From contig VSJF01000007.1 of the NCBI GenBank assembly GCA_009739215.1, forward strand, positions 124,001 through 188,000: a DNA stretch of 64,000 nucleotides, given 5' to 3'. Every line of letters begins with the position of its first letter. Positions within the stretch are counted from its first letter, which is position 1. A program made the position numbers and the translations under genes. Below are positions 50,260-62,407 of this stretch, one piece after another. The notes below the pieces were generated by a model, which saw only the letters and a list, made by a program, of their open reading frames with translations, was not told the origin of the DNA and did no database searches. This DNA is from Floccularia luteovirens (taxonomy: Eukaryota > Basidiomycota > Agaricomycetes > Agaricales > Squamanitaceae).

Positions 50260-51702
50260 TTACTTTTTCCCCGCACACGTCCAAGAATTCTGAAATGATA
50301 TGTCAAATCTGTATTGTTTTGACACGAAAGGAGAGGAGAATGGAAAACATACATCTCTTTTCTGGGGAGCACCAACCCACTTGTAGGCAGGTCGTCCAAG
50401 GCACTCTGCGAGAGTTACGAGTCGGTATCCTTTATTTTTCAAGACGGTTATAGCATGAGGGAGGATGATGAGACTGTTTTTTTTAAAAAAAAAAGATATT
50501 AATAATTGTGATTGCACGCCAATCAAACGAAGATTTTGAACTTACGCCGTATTTTCTGAAGAGGAAATAGAAGAAATAATAAGCTAGGGGATAAAACCAA
50601 GTGGAATATGTCTCTTACTATGCGTTTCGTGGTTCAAGGCTAAGAGTGTATTTGGGTGAGTTTTACCAATTTGGGTATATCGTGCTTTACTCTGATCCGT
50701 TGTGAGTCCTTCAGAGTCACCGGAGCTATACAGGAATGAATAAAAATACGTGAATAAAAATCTTCTGGAATGAAGGGAAAGTATCGTACTCGAAATCCCA
50801 GAGAACTAGGCTCTGTCCACGGGAAGCAGCGACTTTGCGGACAAGGTCGTTGTTCTCTCCATAAGCTTTTAGAAACTTGGTTAGAAGATGGACGGTGGGA
50901 TAAAACTGGGTTGTAGAATCTCACGAGGTCGGACAAAAGAGGGATATGCGCCTGTGATTTTCATGATTGCCTCTGGAGAAATGTGAATATGAAATGGATT
51001 CTATTTTGCAAAGTGGGAGTTCAGCAACACACCTTCCATAAGCCAGAATTCGTGATGTACTATTGCACAACATAAACATTTCCGTTTAGTAACAATCTCA
51101 CTTTTAAATGTGTGTGGATAAGTTACATACATTGATCCCAATTCAAGTTGTTGACATGAGCGTGGCTCCAAGTATGAGAAGCGACTTGATGACCTTTGTC
51201 ATAAGCGAATTTTACCCGCTTTGCTAGGTCCGTGTCATAGATACAGCCATCTAAAACAGGATCATGTAAATGCTTAGTTTAGTAGGGAGGTCATTATTAT
51301 GTCTCACAGTTGTCACCGTCTATATAGCATTTTTGGGTTCCAGAAAATCAACGTACAGCTAGGGTGGTGAGCTACTTACTGAAGAAGAATGTCCCTGTCG
51401 CGTTGGAAGCCTTGAGTGATCTGCTGATGTCATACCTGTAATTGAGATAGTAATTGATCAGAATAGAAAGTTTGATAATTGTTATTGTCCATCGACGTAC
51501 AAGTACACCCAGGGGCCATCGTCCTATGCAAAATTAAATAATTAACATACGGTTTTTTAAAGATAAAACTCACAAAGGTAAGAGCCGCTGTGTTGGGAAC
51601 AGAGCAACGAGTTACGACCTGAACTTTGGGTGGGGCGCCGGATACGATATTCACCGCATTGATTGCGAGTGTAAGTAAAAAAAGTATGTTAATCATCATC
51701 AT
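50260..51702 (-). CDS. secreted chitin deacetylase (CE4), copy 2
   Basis: Paralogue of the gene at 17.6-18.9 kb. Twelve exons on -: 51702-51574, 51523-51501, 51435-51380, 51319-51308, 51250-51131, 51061-51035, 50972-50925, 50865-50790, 50725-50619, 50555-50546, 50473-50353 and 50289-50260; 252 residues. The signal peptide is MMMINILFLLTLAINAVNIVSG. CE4 motifs: LTFDDGPW, SHTWSHAHV with both metal His, RPPYGENND, LWDFDSGDS and YRLVTLAECLG. Internal exons 2-10 have exactly the same lengths as in copy 1, including the 12- and 10-nt exons. It has one extra intron near the 3' end. No defect seen; the role in wall remodelling is inferred. Confidence 0.91.
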
Positions 51703-53331
51703 CAGAAAGTTATTAAAAAAATAAGTTTGTTAAGGAGAGTCTTTGTTAAAAGATTGTTGGTTTTGAGCGATGAAAGAGACTTAGAGCGGTTCTCTTGCAA
51801 AATAAAAAGTTTCGTCGATACATATATTTCAACCATCTTGACTTTTCTGAGAAGTATGATGCGGAAGTCCGTAATCATTCGTTGTTTGATAGGATTTGCG
51901 GAATAAAAGAAATACCATTTCGGAATTAACAGGTGGTCCGCTGTACTTCCAAGAAAACAATTGGAAATTTCTCGAGTTTGTAGATTTTCAAATCCCATAT
52001 CAAGGCCTAGGTTTTATTATGATAGATATTCATAAACTTGTATGACATCATTCTGTACCTTTACGGTTACCCCGCTAATCATTAATCAGGATTGGACGTG
52101 TTATGGACTTACTGTGCGTACAGGTTACACGTCTTGCAATAGAGAATACTAAGATCAAATTAGGGCAGCATTTTTCCGAGGTCTTACTAGACAGCTAGCT
52201 AGAGGCTATGGCAAATGAGGACATGAATGATAAATAAGTACTTACGGAAGCAGACTGCCAGTACATGATCCGGCGAAAAATACATACGTACTACCGCTGA
52301 TGTTATAGAAAACCAAACCCCGCGAATGGGTCAATCTAGAGGCTGATAGTTATCAAGAAGTCTTAAGTACACCACCACCACAACAGGCATGTACTCATAG
52401 ACTAGAGGTGGAGAATCAGGTTGGTTGTTTCTGTCTTTCGGGACTTATGGAGCGGGCTCATGAGGACCATAACCTTGAAAGGAAATGAATACGAGTCCCA
52501 TTTGACAGCCAAGGGTTGATTGGTAACTTTACACCTCAAAGTCCTTGAGTATATTATCACATGTTGATGTTCGAATGTGATGAAACCATATTATCGAGTG
52601 ATGAGAGTTCAAACGTTCAAGTGTTCATCCGCGTAACTGTTGTTTTGCTGCGAAAACCATTTGAAACGTTCAATCCCTTGTTGAAACTAGCCAGGGCTTA
52701 TCTTTTTGCGCCTGTGGCGTAATGTGAAAGGTGAGTCTAGGTTTGACATGTTGGTGGGTGCCTACTGCTTCCAATTCAATCCCCGTCATAACATACATAC
52801 TTATCAATGACGCGACTATGATGGCCGCGTCGGGTTGTTCGGTGGTGGGAAAAACACTCACCGCGAGAGATGATTGACCCACAACTGCAACTATACAGTT
52901 GAAGACCTATGTTCAGTTCTTCAAGAGTATGTATGTTGATACCATGAGTAGATATTGCTTACGGTGTTAGAATCTGAGGAAGGTTAATAGTACGATCCAG
53001 TTCAGCTTTAAAAATCATACGACATCCAAATATGGAAGTTTCAAATTTTTGACATGATATTCCCCATGGTGTTGTTGACTTTCTGATATACTTGGCTCGT
53101 CATGGGCAGCTGTGCTGTCTAGAACAAGTCCGATATAAGTGGTTAGTTGAGTGTGATCCGATTTATATCAAGTCTGACAACCCCAAAGCCGTTTCTGATT
53201 GCAATAGAAGAAACAGACGGCTTAGAAACCGAACGGGTAAGACCCGACGACGTAACAAGTAGTTAAATAGTTAGATATTCGAAAAGCAAAACACTCCATT
53301 ACTCTCCCTTTTTCAATTTCATACCATAGCC
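51703..53331. other. divergent intergenic region
   Basis: 1.6 kb between the start codons of chitin deacetylase 2 (-) and the dioxygenase relic (+). Only short frames, none recognised. Holds both promoters. Confidence 0.55.
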
Positions 53332-54715
53332 ATGACTTCCCAGACACACTTTCCATCATTATCATCTTCAAAGGGTGTCTCCCCTATCGTTCCTGTATTT
53401 GATGTCGATCCAAGAAATGGCTTCATGGCATCGGAACCACCTTTATCTCGACTTCCACCACAATGGGAATTGTGGGAAACCACTCTCGACCAAGCCATCA
53501 AGTTAAAACTTCGTCTAGGAGATAATCCTGAGACAACAGAAGAGCAGAAGAAAGTTTCGCGAACATGGCGCCTGCAACTACGAAGTGTATGTCCTCCGTT
53601 TGGTTTTACAAAAATTGTTCTTGTTATTGAACCACGACTTCCTTAGTTACCAGTTTTGCCCACTTCGGAACTAAACACTCCTGTGCTACTTCGGAGAGCA
53701 CATCTGGTTCTTACATATCTGCTGCACTTCTATGTGCAAAGTTTACCTCCTAACGAGGAGGTCCTTATCCCCCGATCAATTTCCGTACCGATATTACGCG
53801 TCGCTAATAGCTTGGATCTTCCCCCTGTCCTCACCTTTTCTGACACTGTCTTGTACAATTGGGCTTTCAAGTCTGCGCCCTCAGATGCGGCTTCAACCAC
53901 TCCAGCATTGGACAACATTCGTACACAAACCATGTTCACTAGCACCGTCGATGAAGAAGAGTTCTACCTTTGCTCCGCACGGATCGAGCTACGTGGAGTT
54001 GAAGTGCTAGACCTTATGCGTAACACCCTAGACGAGATATTCGTTGGGGATAGCCTTGCTGCACAGCGCATCGCTGGATATCCTAAGAAGGATGGCCGAC
54101 GTGATTGGCGAACTGAAGGCTCTGCTAATGTGTGTCACGAAATTATGCGACCCGGACAAATACTACAATGAAGTGCGACCATGGTTCCGAGGTGAAGATT
54201 CGGACATGAACAAACGCAAATGGGTTTTTGATGGAGTTGAAGACGATGCTAGTCTTAAAGCGCCGACTCAATTGTCTGGACCCAGTGCCGGCCAAAGTTC
54301 CCTTATCCATGTCATCGACCTTTTCCTCGGTGTCGACCATCAATCAAAAAGTCCAAATAAACCATCATTTATGTTAAGCATGCAGACATATATGCCACAC
54401 AATCACAGGATGTTTTTGAATCACTTGGCGACATATTCACGACCTCTGCGGGGCTTTGTTGACAGCGTGGGCGATAAGGATTTGGTCGAGGCGTATAATC
54501 ATGCCCTACTAGCCTTGAAGCAATTCCGTGATTCTCACATGATTATCGCCACATTGTACATCATAGGTCCCGCAAGAAGAGCTGTTAAGGCTAGGCACCA
54601 ACAGGAATCATCTTGTAAAACGGGGAATGAGCTTTTGAAAGGCACAGGTGGCACGGACTTGGTCACATTTTTGAAGGATACCCGGACTAGAACAACCCAA
54701 GCAATGTTAGATTAA
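53332..54715 (+). pseudogene. indoleamine 2,3-dioxygenase family, copy 2, frameshifted
   Basis: Paralogue of the gene at 39.5-41.1 kb. Exon 1 is 53332-53586 (MTSQTHFPS..., FDVDPRNGFMASEPPLSRLP) and exon 2 starts at 53647; the intron position equals that of copy 1. Motifs AHLVLTYLLHFYVQSLPP, LPPVLTFSDTVLYNW, EEEFYLCSARIELRGVEVL, VRPWFRGED, QLSGPSAGQSSLIHVIDLFL and KGTGGTDLVTFLKDTRTRT are all present. The reading frame changes by one base at 54081-54083 (TATCC), between the conserved helix ending SLAAQRIAGY and the one beginning RRMADVIGEL. No GT..AG pair can explain this inside so tight a match to copy 1. This looks like a single-base insertion: a young pseudogene or a sequence error. Confidence 0.8.
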
Positions 54716-55277
54716 GGAGCTATGTATTTTTCCCTAATCGACCATCGACATACTGGATTATTCTTTTGATTCTATCAACCACCTAGATCTTCTTCGCACC
54801 ATAGAGTTATCATTATCTGCTCAGACCAAACTTCATGACCGTCTTCAATACTGTGTTAAAATATCAATATATATCTTCCCTTTGCTTGGTTCTACCGTTG
54901 GTTACTCGTTCAGCTTTATAAGGATGTCCTGGAATGATGTAAACTAGTTGCATTACTGGGTAGCCTGCGGAATACTCAGTTACATGACACACCTTTTTCA
55001 TTTCATTGTCCCTGCCCGTTTTTCAATATTTCAATGGCCCCCCCTTTATGCAGTGACATAGACGTCCATCGTTTTCTCATTTCCACAACGGCTCGGACCT
55101 TAGGCTGTGCATTTCTCTCAGGATCGACATATCAGCTATTACGTTTGACAGCCTGTGGGTATGCTATGATTGGCGTGCCTTCTCACTCACAGAAAGTATA
55201 TGAAGACATGCAAACTGTGATAGATAGATCATAGAGAAGGCGAATCCTCATCTTTCTCTATAACATACAGCCCAAAC
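54716..55277. other. intergenic
   Basis: About 0.56 kb with the 3' region of the dioxygenase relic and the promoter of the first DUF4430 gene. Nothing else seen. Confidence 0.55.
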
Positions 55278-56031
55278 ATGTTGTTTCGTACATTCTCACT
55301 CGCAGCACTCTTCCTCTCAAGCTTGGTGGCTGCTGCACCTTCTTCCAACCTTCCAACCCTTGTAAAGCTCCGTATTGAGGGCGCGACAACCACTATCTTC
55401 GAGGGTCACATACTCACTCGAGGACATGATGTCGAAACTGTGTCTGGCGGGGAGCATCATTGCGATGGAACCAACAACAATGCCAATCCAAACAAGGGTC
55501 CCACTTGTACCAGTGCATTAGACAGTGCATCAAAATTTAAACATTTCTCTTGGGATGGGTGAGTGTGGCTAATTTTAAGCTGGACCTGGAATAATGGCTC
55601 ACCGGCTCGTCGCGTTTAGGACATTCTCCACCACATTTGATGATTTCTTCATCACCTCTATTGGAGGAGACACACAAACCAGTACCCAATTCTGGGGAAT
55701 CCTGTTAAATTACCAATTCACCCCTGTAGGAGGCTGTCAGCAACAGGTAACAACTTCCGACGAGGTGCTCTTTGCATTTGATGCGTTTAGCAAAGCCCAT
55801 TTCCTCAAACTTAATGGTCCCTCCCATGTAAAAGCTGGTGTCCCGGTAACTTTAACTGTCACAGATGGTTCAACGGGCAGTCCTGTTGCGGGAGCCACCG
55901 TAAATGGCCAAACAAGTGATGCTAATGGACATGTCTCTGTTACTTTCAGTAGTGCTGGGCTGAAGAAAGTTAAAGCTGAAAAGTCGGATTCTATAAGGTC
56001 GAATAGGGTGGTCATTTTGGTTGGCCCGTAA
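55278..56031 (+). CDS. secreted DUF4430 protein, tandem copy 1
   Basis: Predicted 230-residue secreted protein; exons 55278-55558 and 55620-56031. The signal peptide is MLFRTFSLAALFLSSLVAAAP. A DUF4430 (transcobalamin-C-like) domain follows: VKLRIEGATTTIFEG, HHCDGTNNN, FSWDG at the splice junction, DDFFITSIGGD, QFWGILLNYQF and DEVLFAFDAF. The C-terminal part resembles an Ig-like/carboxypeptidase-regulatory beta-sandwich (VTDGSTGSPVAGATVNGQ, SDANGHVSVTF). The ligand or role is unknown. The copy downstream at 56718 has the same intron position and an identical 412-nt second exon. Confidence 0.87.
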
Positions 56032-56717
56032 TGTATCTCCCTCTGCAGTTGTGGTAGTTCTTGAGTGATAACGATTATGGAAACTAATGCTGAACGTTGA
56101 ATCTGTTACGTGGATTGTTCTTGCGCGTATAGTTTACAAGAAGGAAGGCAGAGATGGAGATCAACCCAAATTCGAGCTGGAAGAGCTATTGCTGCGACAG
56201 TTGGCGAAATCGCCTCCCACCCACGGACCACTGATGAATTTTCTAAACCGGCATAAGCTAATGAATTCAGTGACTTGACAAGTAGGTTCCATTCCAGCTT
56301 TATAACCAAGTTGAAAGACAAAGCAAGAAATACGTCTGAGAAAAATCTAGCCTCCTCGGGATCCACGACATTCCACGGGAGGGGTCTCACCAAGAGCACA
56401 GCAGCTTTATCAGCTCATAATCTTGCAGAACAAGAACGCTGCGAAGGTCTGGGAAAATGTCATGTGCAGCATGTGGAGGAGGGGGTTTTATCGGCCTACT
56501 TGTGAAGCATCACACGACCTTCATCGAGACCTTGACAGGATGACTGAAGATTCCCTCAAGTGGAGCATAAGTTTATGGATCTCTTTCCATGTTCCCAATA
56601 ACCTCCCCACCGTAACACATGAGAGTTCTTCTGAGATTTGACTGACAGATGTTGCTGACATTCAAACATTGACATCGGATCTTTCCTACAAGACATAAAG
56701 CCCATGCAAAAAAACAT
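56032..56717. other. spacer between tandem DUF4430 genes
   Basis: About 0.69 kb; only short frames. Presumably the terminator of copy 1 and the promoter of copy 2. Confidence 0.55.
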
Positions 56718-57481
56718 ATGTGCGGGGCATTCATCATGCTTCTTCTTGTCCTGTTGAGCTGTTTCTTATGTGTATGTTCTGCTCCGATCGCGGATTCAAA
56801 CCAGGGAACAGTTGTACGCGTTCGCGTGGAGGGAGCGGAGAAGACGACATTTGAGGGATTGGTCTTTACCAAAGGTCATGACGTTGACCCGCCTTCCACC
56901 GGGATTTTACATTGCGATGGAACAAATAATAACCACAATCCATCTCCTGGTCCAACATTCACAGGAGCGCTAGATGATGCAGCGAAACAAAATGGTTTTA
57001 CTTGGGATGGGTTAGTTACACGTATATATAGTCTCGATCGAGCCTTTTACTTACTACATACTCACACAGGAATCCACAACCCCAATTTGACGACATCTTT
57101 ATCACTTCGATCGCTGGAGACACGAATAACACTGTGCAGTTTTGGGGCCTGCTCCTCAACTTCCAGTTCATTCCAGTCGATGGGTGTCAGCAACGCGTCG
57201 AGTTGTTGGATGAAGTCCTTTTCGCTTTCGACGCGTTCAATAAAGTAAACTATTTGAAACTCACAGGGCCGGAGATTGTCCACAAAGACACAGCTGCTAC
57301 GTTCACTATCATTGATGGCAGAAAGGGTGTTGCTATTGCAGGTGCAGATCTGGATGGGCAGATGAGTGATGCGAATGGACATGTATCATTATCATTTAGC
57401 AAGCTTGGGTTGCATGAGTTGAAAGCTGAGAAGGCAGATTCCATTCGATCAAATGGTTTGAAAGTAATTGTAATTCCTTGA
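56718..57481 (+). CDS. secreted DUF4430 protein, tandem copy 2
   Basis: Predicted 234 residues; exons 56718-57010 and 57070-57481. The signal peptide is MCGAFIMLLLVLLSCFLCVCSA; the inner ATG at 56736 is an alternative start. The DUF4430 domain has VRVRVEGAEKTTFEG, LHCDGTNNN, FTWDG, DDIFITSIAGD, QFWGLLLNFQF and DEVLFAFDAF. The C-terminal beta-sandwich includes IIDGRKGVAIAGADLDGQ and SDANGHVSLSF. Clearly a diverged tandem duplicate of 55278-56031. No damage; function unknown. Confidence 0.86.
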
Positions 57482-58759
57482 TATTTTGTGGTACCCTAGG
57501 ATATATGAATTAAAATTGCCGACATTGTTCATAATTTTCTTATCCTTACCAGTAAATGCACAGGTTTGGCAAACAAGTTCGTTATGTCCCGGGAAAGCCT
57601 ATGCCTTCTGGTACAGCGGCATCCGCATTGAGATTGGGAACTGTGAGGTCAAGAGGTGTGCACATGAGAGCAGTGAGAGAAGCGGCAGAAACCCAACTGT
57701 GACTTTTTATAGCGGAAATTCTTGTTCGTGTGTTTTAGTGTGTTTTTTCGTTCGAGATATAATATCGTATTACCGTATGAAAGACGACTTTTTCGAATAA
57801 TTCGATGGGTTTTTGCACCCAGTTCCTCAGTCTTCGTTTTCATAAGAAACAATATGTTCGATTCTAAGATTTTCGAATTCTATCACAAAGGGTACGACAG
57901 CACATCAAGATCACAAATATATAATCATTGCCACTGACCGGTTTCGCCACTCTGAGATGACTTTTATTATGTAGTCTGCCTGCTGCAGCTGTGTTTGCGA
58001 AGAATTCTGTGATAGCTAGATGTGGTAAGTTTACTGCAATATACTCGTATTCGCACGATCGGCAAGGAGGTCCATTAATGATTCCATTTACATTGGTAAC
58101 AGCTCGCAGGGGAGCAAAGTTTTCGCTCCAACAATTCTTTCAAGATTACATTTCTTGCTTGCATCTCTTGAGGAGTGTCCCTTCGGGATGACAGTATTGC
58201 CATATGTGTAAAGAATGTTCCGACCATCCCTTTGCAAACTACACCAAGCCACATAGGCACTGCTCTAGCCTCAGGATATGGGGAAATGCCATGTAGAATA
58301 ATCCATGCATATAAATTGATGATTCAGGATACTAGCTCTGGTGGCAGTCCGAGTGGCGGGGTCGATTAGAGATTCTCACACCGTCATGATTTAGTTAAAT
58401 CGCTATTATATTCGAACGAAGTTCTAATAAACATTGCTTTGCATACAATAACAGCTGATGGATACAGTTTCGTGGAGGATAGGAATGTCCAAAATATCAA
58501 TCTACTTACCCGCGAGGCATGTACGTACCATGTGCATCCTATCTCATATTGTGGTACCACCGTACCAAACATACCGCAACCAGGACACCTCTATCCTCGG
58601 TAAGTAGGTTGAATACATATGTGCACGAAGAGAAATGCCTCAATGATCAATGTTTTGTTTAAGAGTCCACAAAAGTTAATGCTCTCCATAGGGCTACGCC
58701 CTAATGATCGTGTTTCTGGATTTAAAAAAAAAGTTGATGCTCTTGAGATAACAGCTTCT
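57482..58759. other. convergent spacer, no gene recognised
   Basis: 1.3 kb between the DUF4430 pair (+) and the DUF4436 pair (-). Short frames on + near 58.0-58.4 kb do not match any family I know. Confidence 0.5.
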
Positions 58760-60223
58760 TCAAGCAAACTTTATTGCTGGTTCAATAGCTGTTCCCTCTC
58801 TATTCTTGAAGACCAGAGCAATGAACAGGAACACTCCCTATCCATAGTGATATGTGATGAATGTGCATGTAGGAAAATTTATATAATTCAAATCACTTAC
58901 GGAGAATGTGATGATTACAAGGCAAGGAAGGATCCCGACAAAATCTGAATAACAAAATAATATAAGTATTGACATGGGGGGTGAGAATGTCATAGTACTG
59001 ACCGACAATTGCGCCTTATGAATTGTTTGAAACGATTAATGATTCCTGGACCTTAAATCGATTTACTCACCAAAACCTGGTGGTGCTCCAGGCATGGACC
59101 CCCTGAGACTGGTGATTGCAAAAAGTGTCGCAATTGGAACTGCATACACTTCCTTGGGCTGTGGGTATCCGAACATCTCCTTGAACACTGCGGCAAGAAA
59201 TACAAGAGTAATCAACCCTATACTCATTGTTAAGAAAGTCGACATATATAGAGTTGTGTACACCTATCACTATGATCAAAACATACACTTTGATTAAAGA
59301 ACCCCTGGATATATAGATACGAATGGTTTCGCCCAGACCAGAATCGGGTGTGCTGGAACTATATATTGTTGTTGCGAATCCTCTGAAGCTATTGTCGGAC
59401 ACAAGCGTCACATTGAATCTGTATACTCATACACAGCGATTCCAGAGACTATAGCTTCCGTCAGTCGGACAGGTTTGAAGTCCGTGTCGAGCGCATAGCG
59501 GGATAATTGTGAAGTGTACCTAATCAAAAACTCGTTAAAGTCATAATTATGTTGGCGTTGATTGACTCACGTGTCAAATGGATAATTCTCAGGGCTTTGA
59601 GTTGTTCCTGAGTCGCTGGATAGTGCTGCGGTAGTCCGAAATATAGCGGAATTCAATTTGAAGGAAGTATTCGGATGCCAAATAAAAATAGGATCGTTAG
59701 AAGTTATAGGAGTGTTGCTATTATTTGAACCATCTTTGCTGGGGAGATTCCTGGTTGTTGTCAGTTTTAGGAAATTCCGAACACCTAAAATAATATTGGT
59801 ACTTACACATCGAAATAAATATTAACGTCTCTGCATTCAGGTGCAGGTGTGGAGGAGTTGGTTTGGAGTGGGAGCAAACAAGTATCACCAATAAAGTGCC
59901 AAATTAGGTCGACAGTCAAAGCTGTGGGGCTACAGATACAAGTTGCATTCTCAAGGAGAGCTTGTGAAGTTGTTGGCCATTATTTAGAAATCAAGGTGCA
60001 ATTAGATGCAATTAGAGCTCACCGTTCTGTGTTCAATCGGTTGGGAGCAATTAAAAAATTTAAGACTCTGAAGTCGATGGCTCCAACCAATAAGCACACC
60101 CCCAACGATAAAAAGTATTGCGATAACGGCAAAGGAAAAAAACCAAATTCTTTGCTTGTTTCTATACCATGTTTTTCTCCACGGAGTGGTGCGCGCAGAT
60201 AAAGGTTCATATTCAGCAGTCAT
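58760..60223 (-). CDS. DUF4436-like fungal membrane protein, tandem copy 1
   Basis: Multi-exon membrane protein read on -. From ATG 60223: a basic cytosolic head, a membrane helix (FFSFAVIAILFIVGGVLIGW), then an extracytosolic domain (MQLVSVAPTALTVD, VNIYFD, DPIFIWHPNTSF, NYPFDT, SGIAVGF across an intron). The membrane-embedded C-terminal half begins SLIKVYVLIIVIG and continues with VFKEMFGYPQPKEVYAVPIA, TLFAITSLRGSMPGAPPGFG, AIVD, FVGILPCLVIITF and VFLFIALVFKNREG, ending at the stop 58760. AIVD is encoded by a 12-nt exon (59003-59014). The VP-TLFA-T-LR-MPGAP-GFG signature fits DUF4436. Function unknown. Confidence 0.78.
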
Positions 60224-60882
60224 GGGATAAATGCAACCTGAGGAGGAACTTTGGTAGGAGTACTTGAGACAAGTTGTTTCAGGCGAGCTTTAAGATGCAG
60301 GTCCTGGTAGAAAGATATCAAATGTGTTAAATTAGCTATGGTTGTAAAACTGATACTGGTGAGCTCGTTGTTGTAGCAATGTTGATGTTGTAGGGCCTTG
60401 TTCAATATCAATAGCTGATCATGGGGGCTGTATACACTGACCGCTATCTTTGAAAAATCAATCTGGAGCTCAGATCGAGAGAAGAAATGGAACCCTCTTA
60501 TAATGTAGTTCGTGAGGTGCAATGGTTGTTTTCAATCACTTGATAATATGGTATAATAGGCCTCCATTCACGGGTGTCAGATGAGGGGGGCATTGGCGGC
60601 AATTGACCGTTCGGGCTTGATGGTCGAACTTTGATTGCACAGCTCAAGCTGTAAGGGCTTTCAATGAAAAGTTTTCTCGAGGGGTGTTGCGGTCAGCTGT
60701 GGGCAGTTGAGAGGGCCTGGTCATGTGGGTGGCAAGTTGTGGCAGTGCATTGGACTACTTGCGACGAATTTCCACCAACAACGCATTGTTGTGTATTCAA
60801 AAGTTGCGCCAATTAGGTGATATCGTGAAACATCATGTACGTAACTATGAAAATGAGGACTCCGAAAAAAAAAATCTTCCAT
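60224..60882. other. spacer between tandem DUF4436 genes
   Basis: 0.66 kb; a 100-codon frame on - (60220-60522) has no recognisable motif. Contains the copy 1 promoter and the copy 2 terminator. Confidence 0.5.
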
Positions 60883-62407
60883 TTAAGGGGCTCGGAACTT
60901 GAGTAATGGTGGATCAGAAGCCGTTCCTTCTCTGTTCTTGAAGACTAGTACAATGAAAAGGAACACTCCCTATACAACTGATGTGTGAGTTACACAACAA
61001 CATGGTATAGTCAAACTCACCGTGAAAGTGATTATCGCAAGGCAAGGAAGGATTCCGACAAAATCTAAATCACAAAGGGATTAAACATTGACAGAGACAT
61101 CAAAATATGATAGTACCAACCAACAATTGCACCTTCGAAGAAAAACATGCTTAGGAATGATAGACGCATGAAGAATTATTTACTCACCAAAACCTGCCGG
61201 GGCTCCGGGCATAGAACTCCTCAGACTGGTAATCGCGAAGAGTGTAGCAACTGGAACCGCATAAACTTCTTTGGGCTGTGGGTATCCGAACATCTCCTTA
61301 AATACCGCAGCAAGAAAGATAAGGGTGATCAGCCCTATAATAAGGTCATACTCATGGTTGAAACTCTAACATAGAATGGTCGAATTGTATCCACTTACAA
61401 ACTCCAATCACGATTATAAAAACATACGCTTTGATAAGGGAGTTCCTGGAGATTTCGATAGTGTCATCCTCGAAATCTTCAATGTTATCATTATCGACTT
61501 TTGCTGTGAATCCCCTAGAGTTGATGTTAGCTACTGGTGGTACCCAAGACTACACCCTTGACGTACACAGCAATTCCAGATACATCAGTTTTCATCAATC
61601 GGACGGGAATTTGATTTGAGTCATTCGCAAATATGAATATTTCACAGAAATACCTGAGAGAAGGTCCATATCAATGTAATATAAATTCTTATTTCACGAA
61701 CCTGTCGAATGGATAATCTTGGAGACTGTCAATTGCGTTCACTGTTGAATGTTGACTGTATAGTGCCGCAGTAGTCCGAAATAGAGGTGAATTTGCGAAG
61801 AGGTTGTTAGCTTCCTCAGGATGCCAAACAAAAATGGGATCCATCGGAACCGTGTTGCTGCGGTTTTTGTTTTCATCGCTACCTTGACTGAGAAGGCCTC
61901 TGGCAACAGTTAGAAAGGTTGAAGATTTAGAAACCTTTTATCTCAATAGATTACTTTTAAACGTACTCATCAAAATAAATGCTAACGGGTCCACAATCAG
62001 GTGGGAGTGTGGCGATTGGAGCGTCGCCGTTGCCGAGGAATAGACTTGGATCGACGCATGAATCGTTAGTGATAAACCAGTTAACGACAACGTTCGACCC
62101 TATAGGATCTACTGATAACAATTGCATTCCCAGACTGATCTTATTTTGTTGTTAGGGATCTTCAATAAGATAAGATAATATGGATATTCACCGTCCTCTT
62201 TCCGTCATCAATCGCAAGTTCTGGTGCGCTGAGGCTATGAACTCGTAGGAACCATCCGATAAGGATACCAACGATGATGGACAATGTTGCTAGGATGCCA
62301 AAGGCAGAATAACAAGTCCTATGTCTACTCTTTGTCACAACATTGTGCCATGGTAAACGTTGTGGGGAAGGGGTAGGAGTAGCTGGCTCTTTTTCGATAT
62401 CAGACAT
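60883..62407 (-). CDS. DUF4436-like fungal membrane protein, tandem copy 2
   Basis: From ATG 62407: a Pro-rich cytosolic head (KEPATPTPSPQRLPWHN), a membrane helix (ILATLSIIVGILIGWFL), then exons encoding SLGMQLLSVDPIGSNVVVNW, DCGPVSIYFDE, DPIFVWHPEEANN, YPFDR-YFCEIFIFANDSN and SGIAVGF. The membrane part reads SLIKAYVFIIVIGV, LITLIFLAAVFKEMFGYPQP, EVYAVPVATLFAITSLRSSM, PGAPAGFG, AIVD, FVGILPCLAIITF and VFLFIVLVFKNREG. First exon 62407-62192; AIVD comes from a 12-nt exon at 61121-61132; the stop is at 60883. Same layout as copy 1, so a tandem duplication. Intact as far as I can read; function unknown. Confidence 0.8.

Noticed and set aside
54060..54100. An intron to explain the frame change in dioxygenase copy 2
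   Set aside because: Copy 1 has no intron here and the aligned residues continue without a gap; no GT..AG pair fits.
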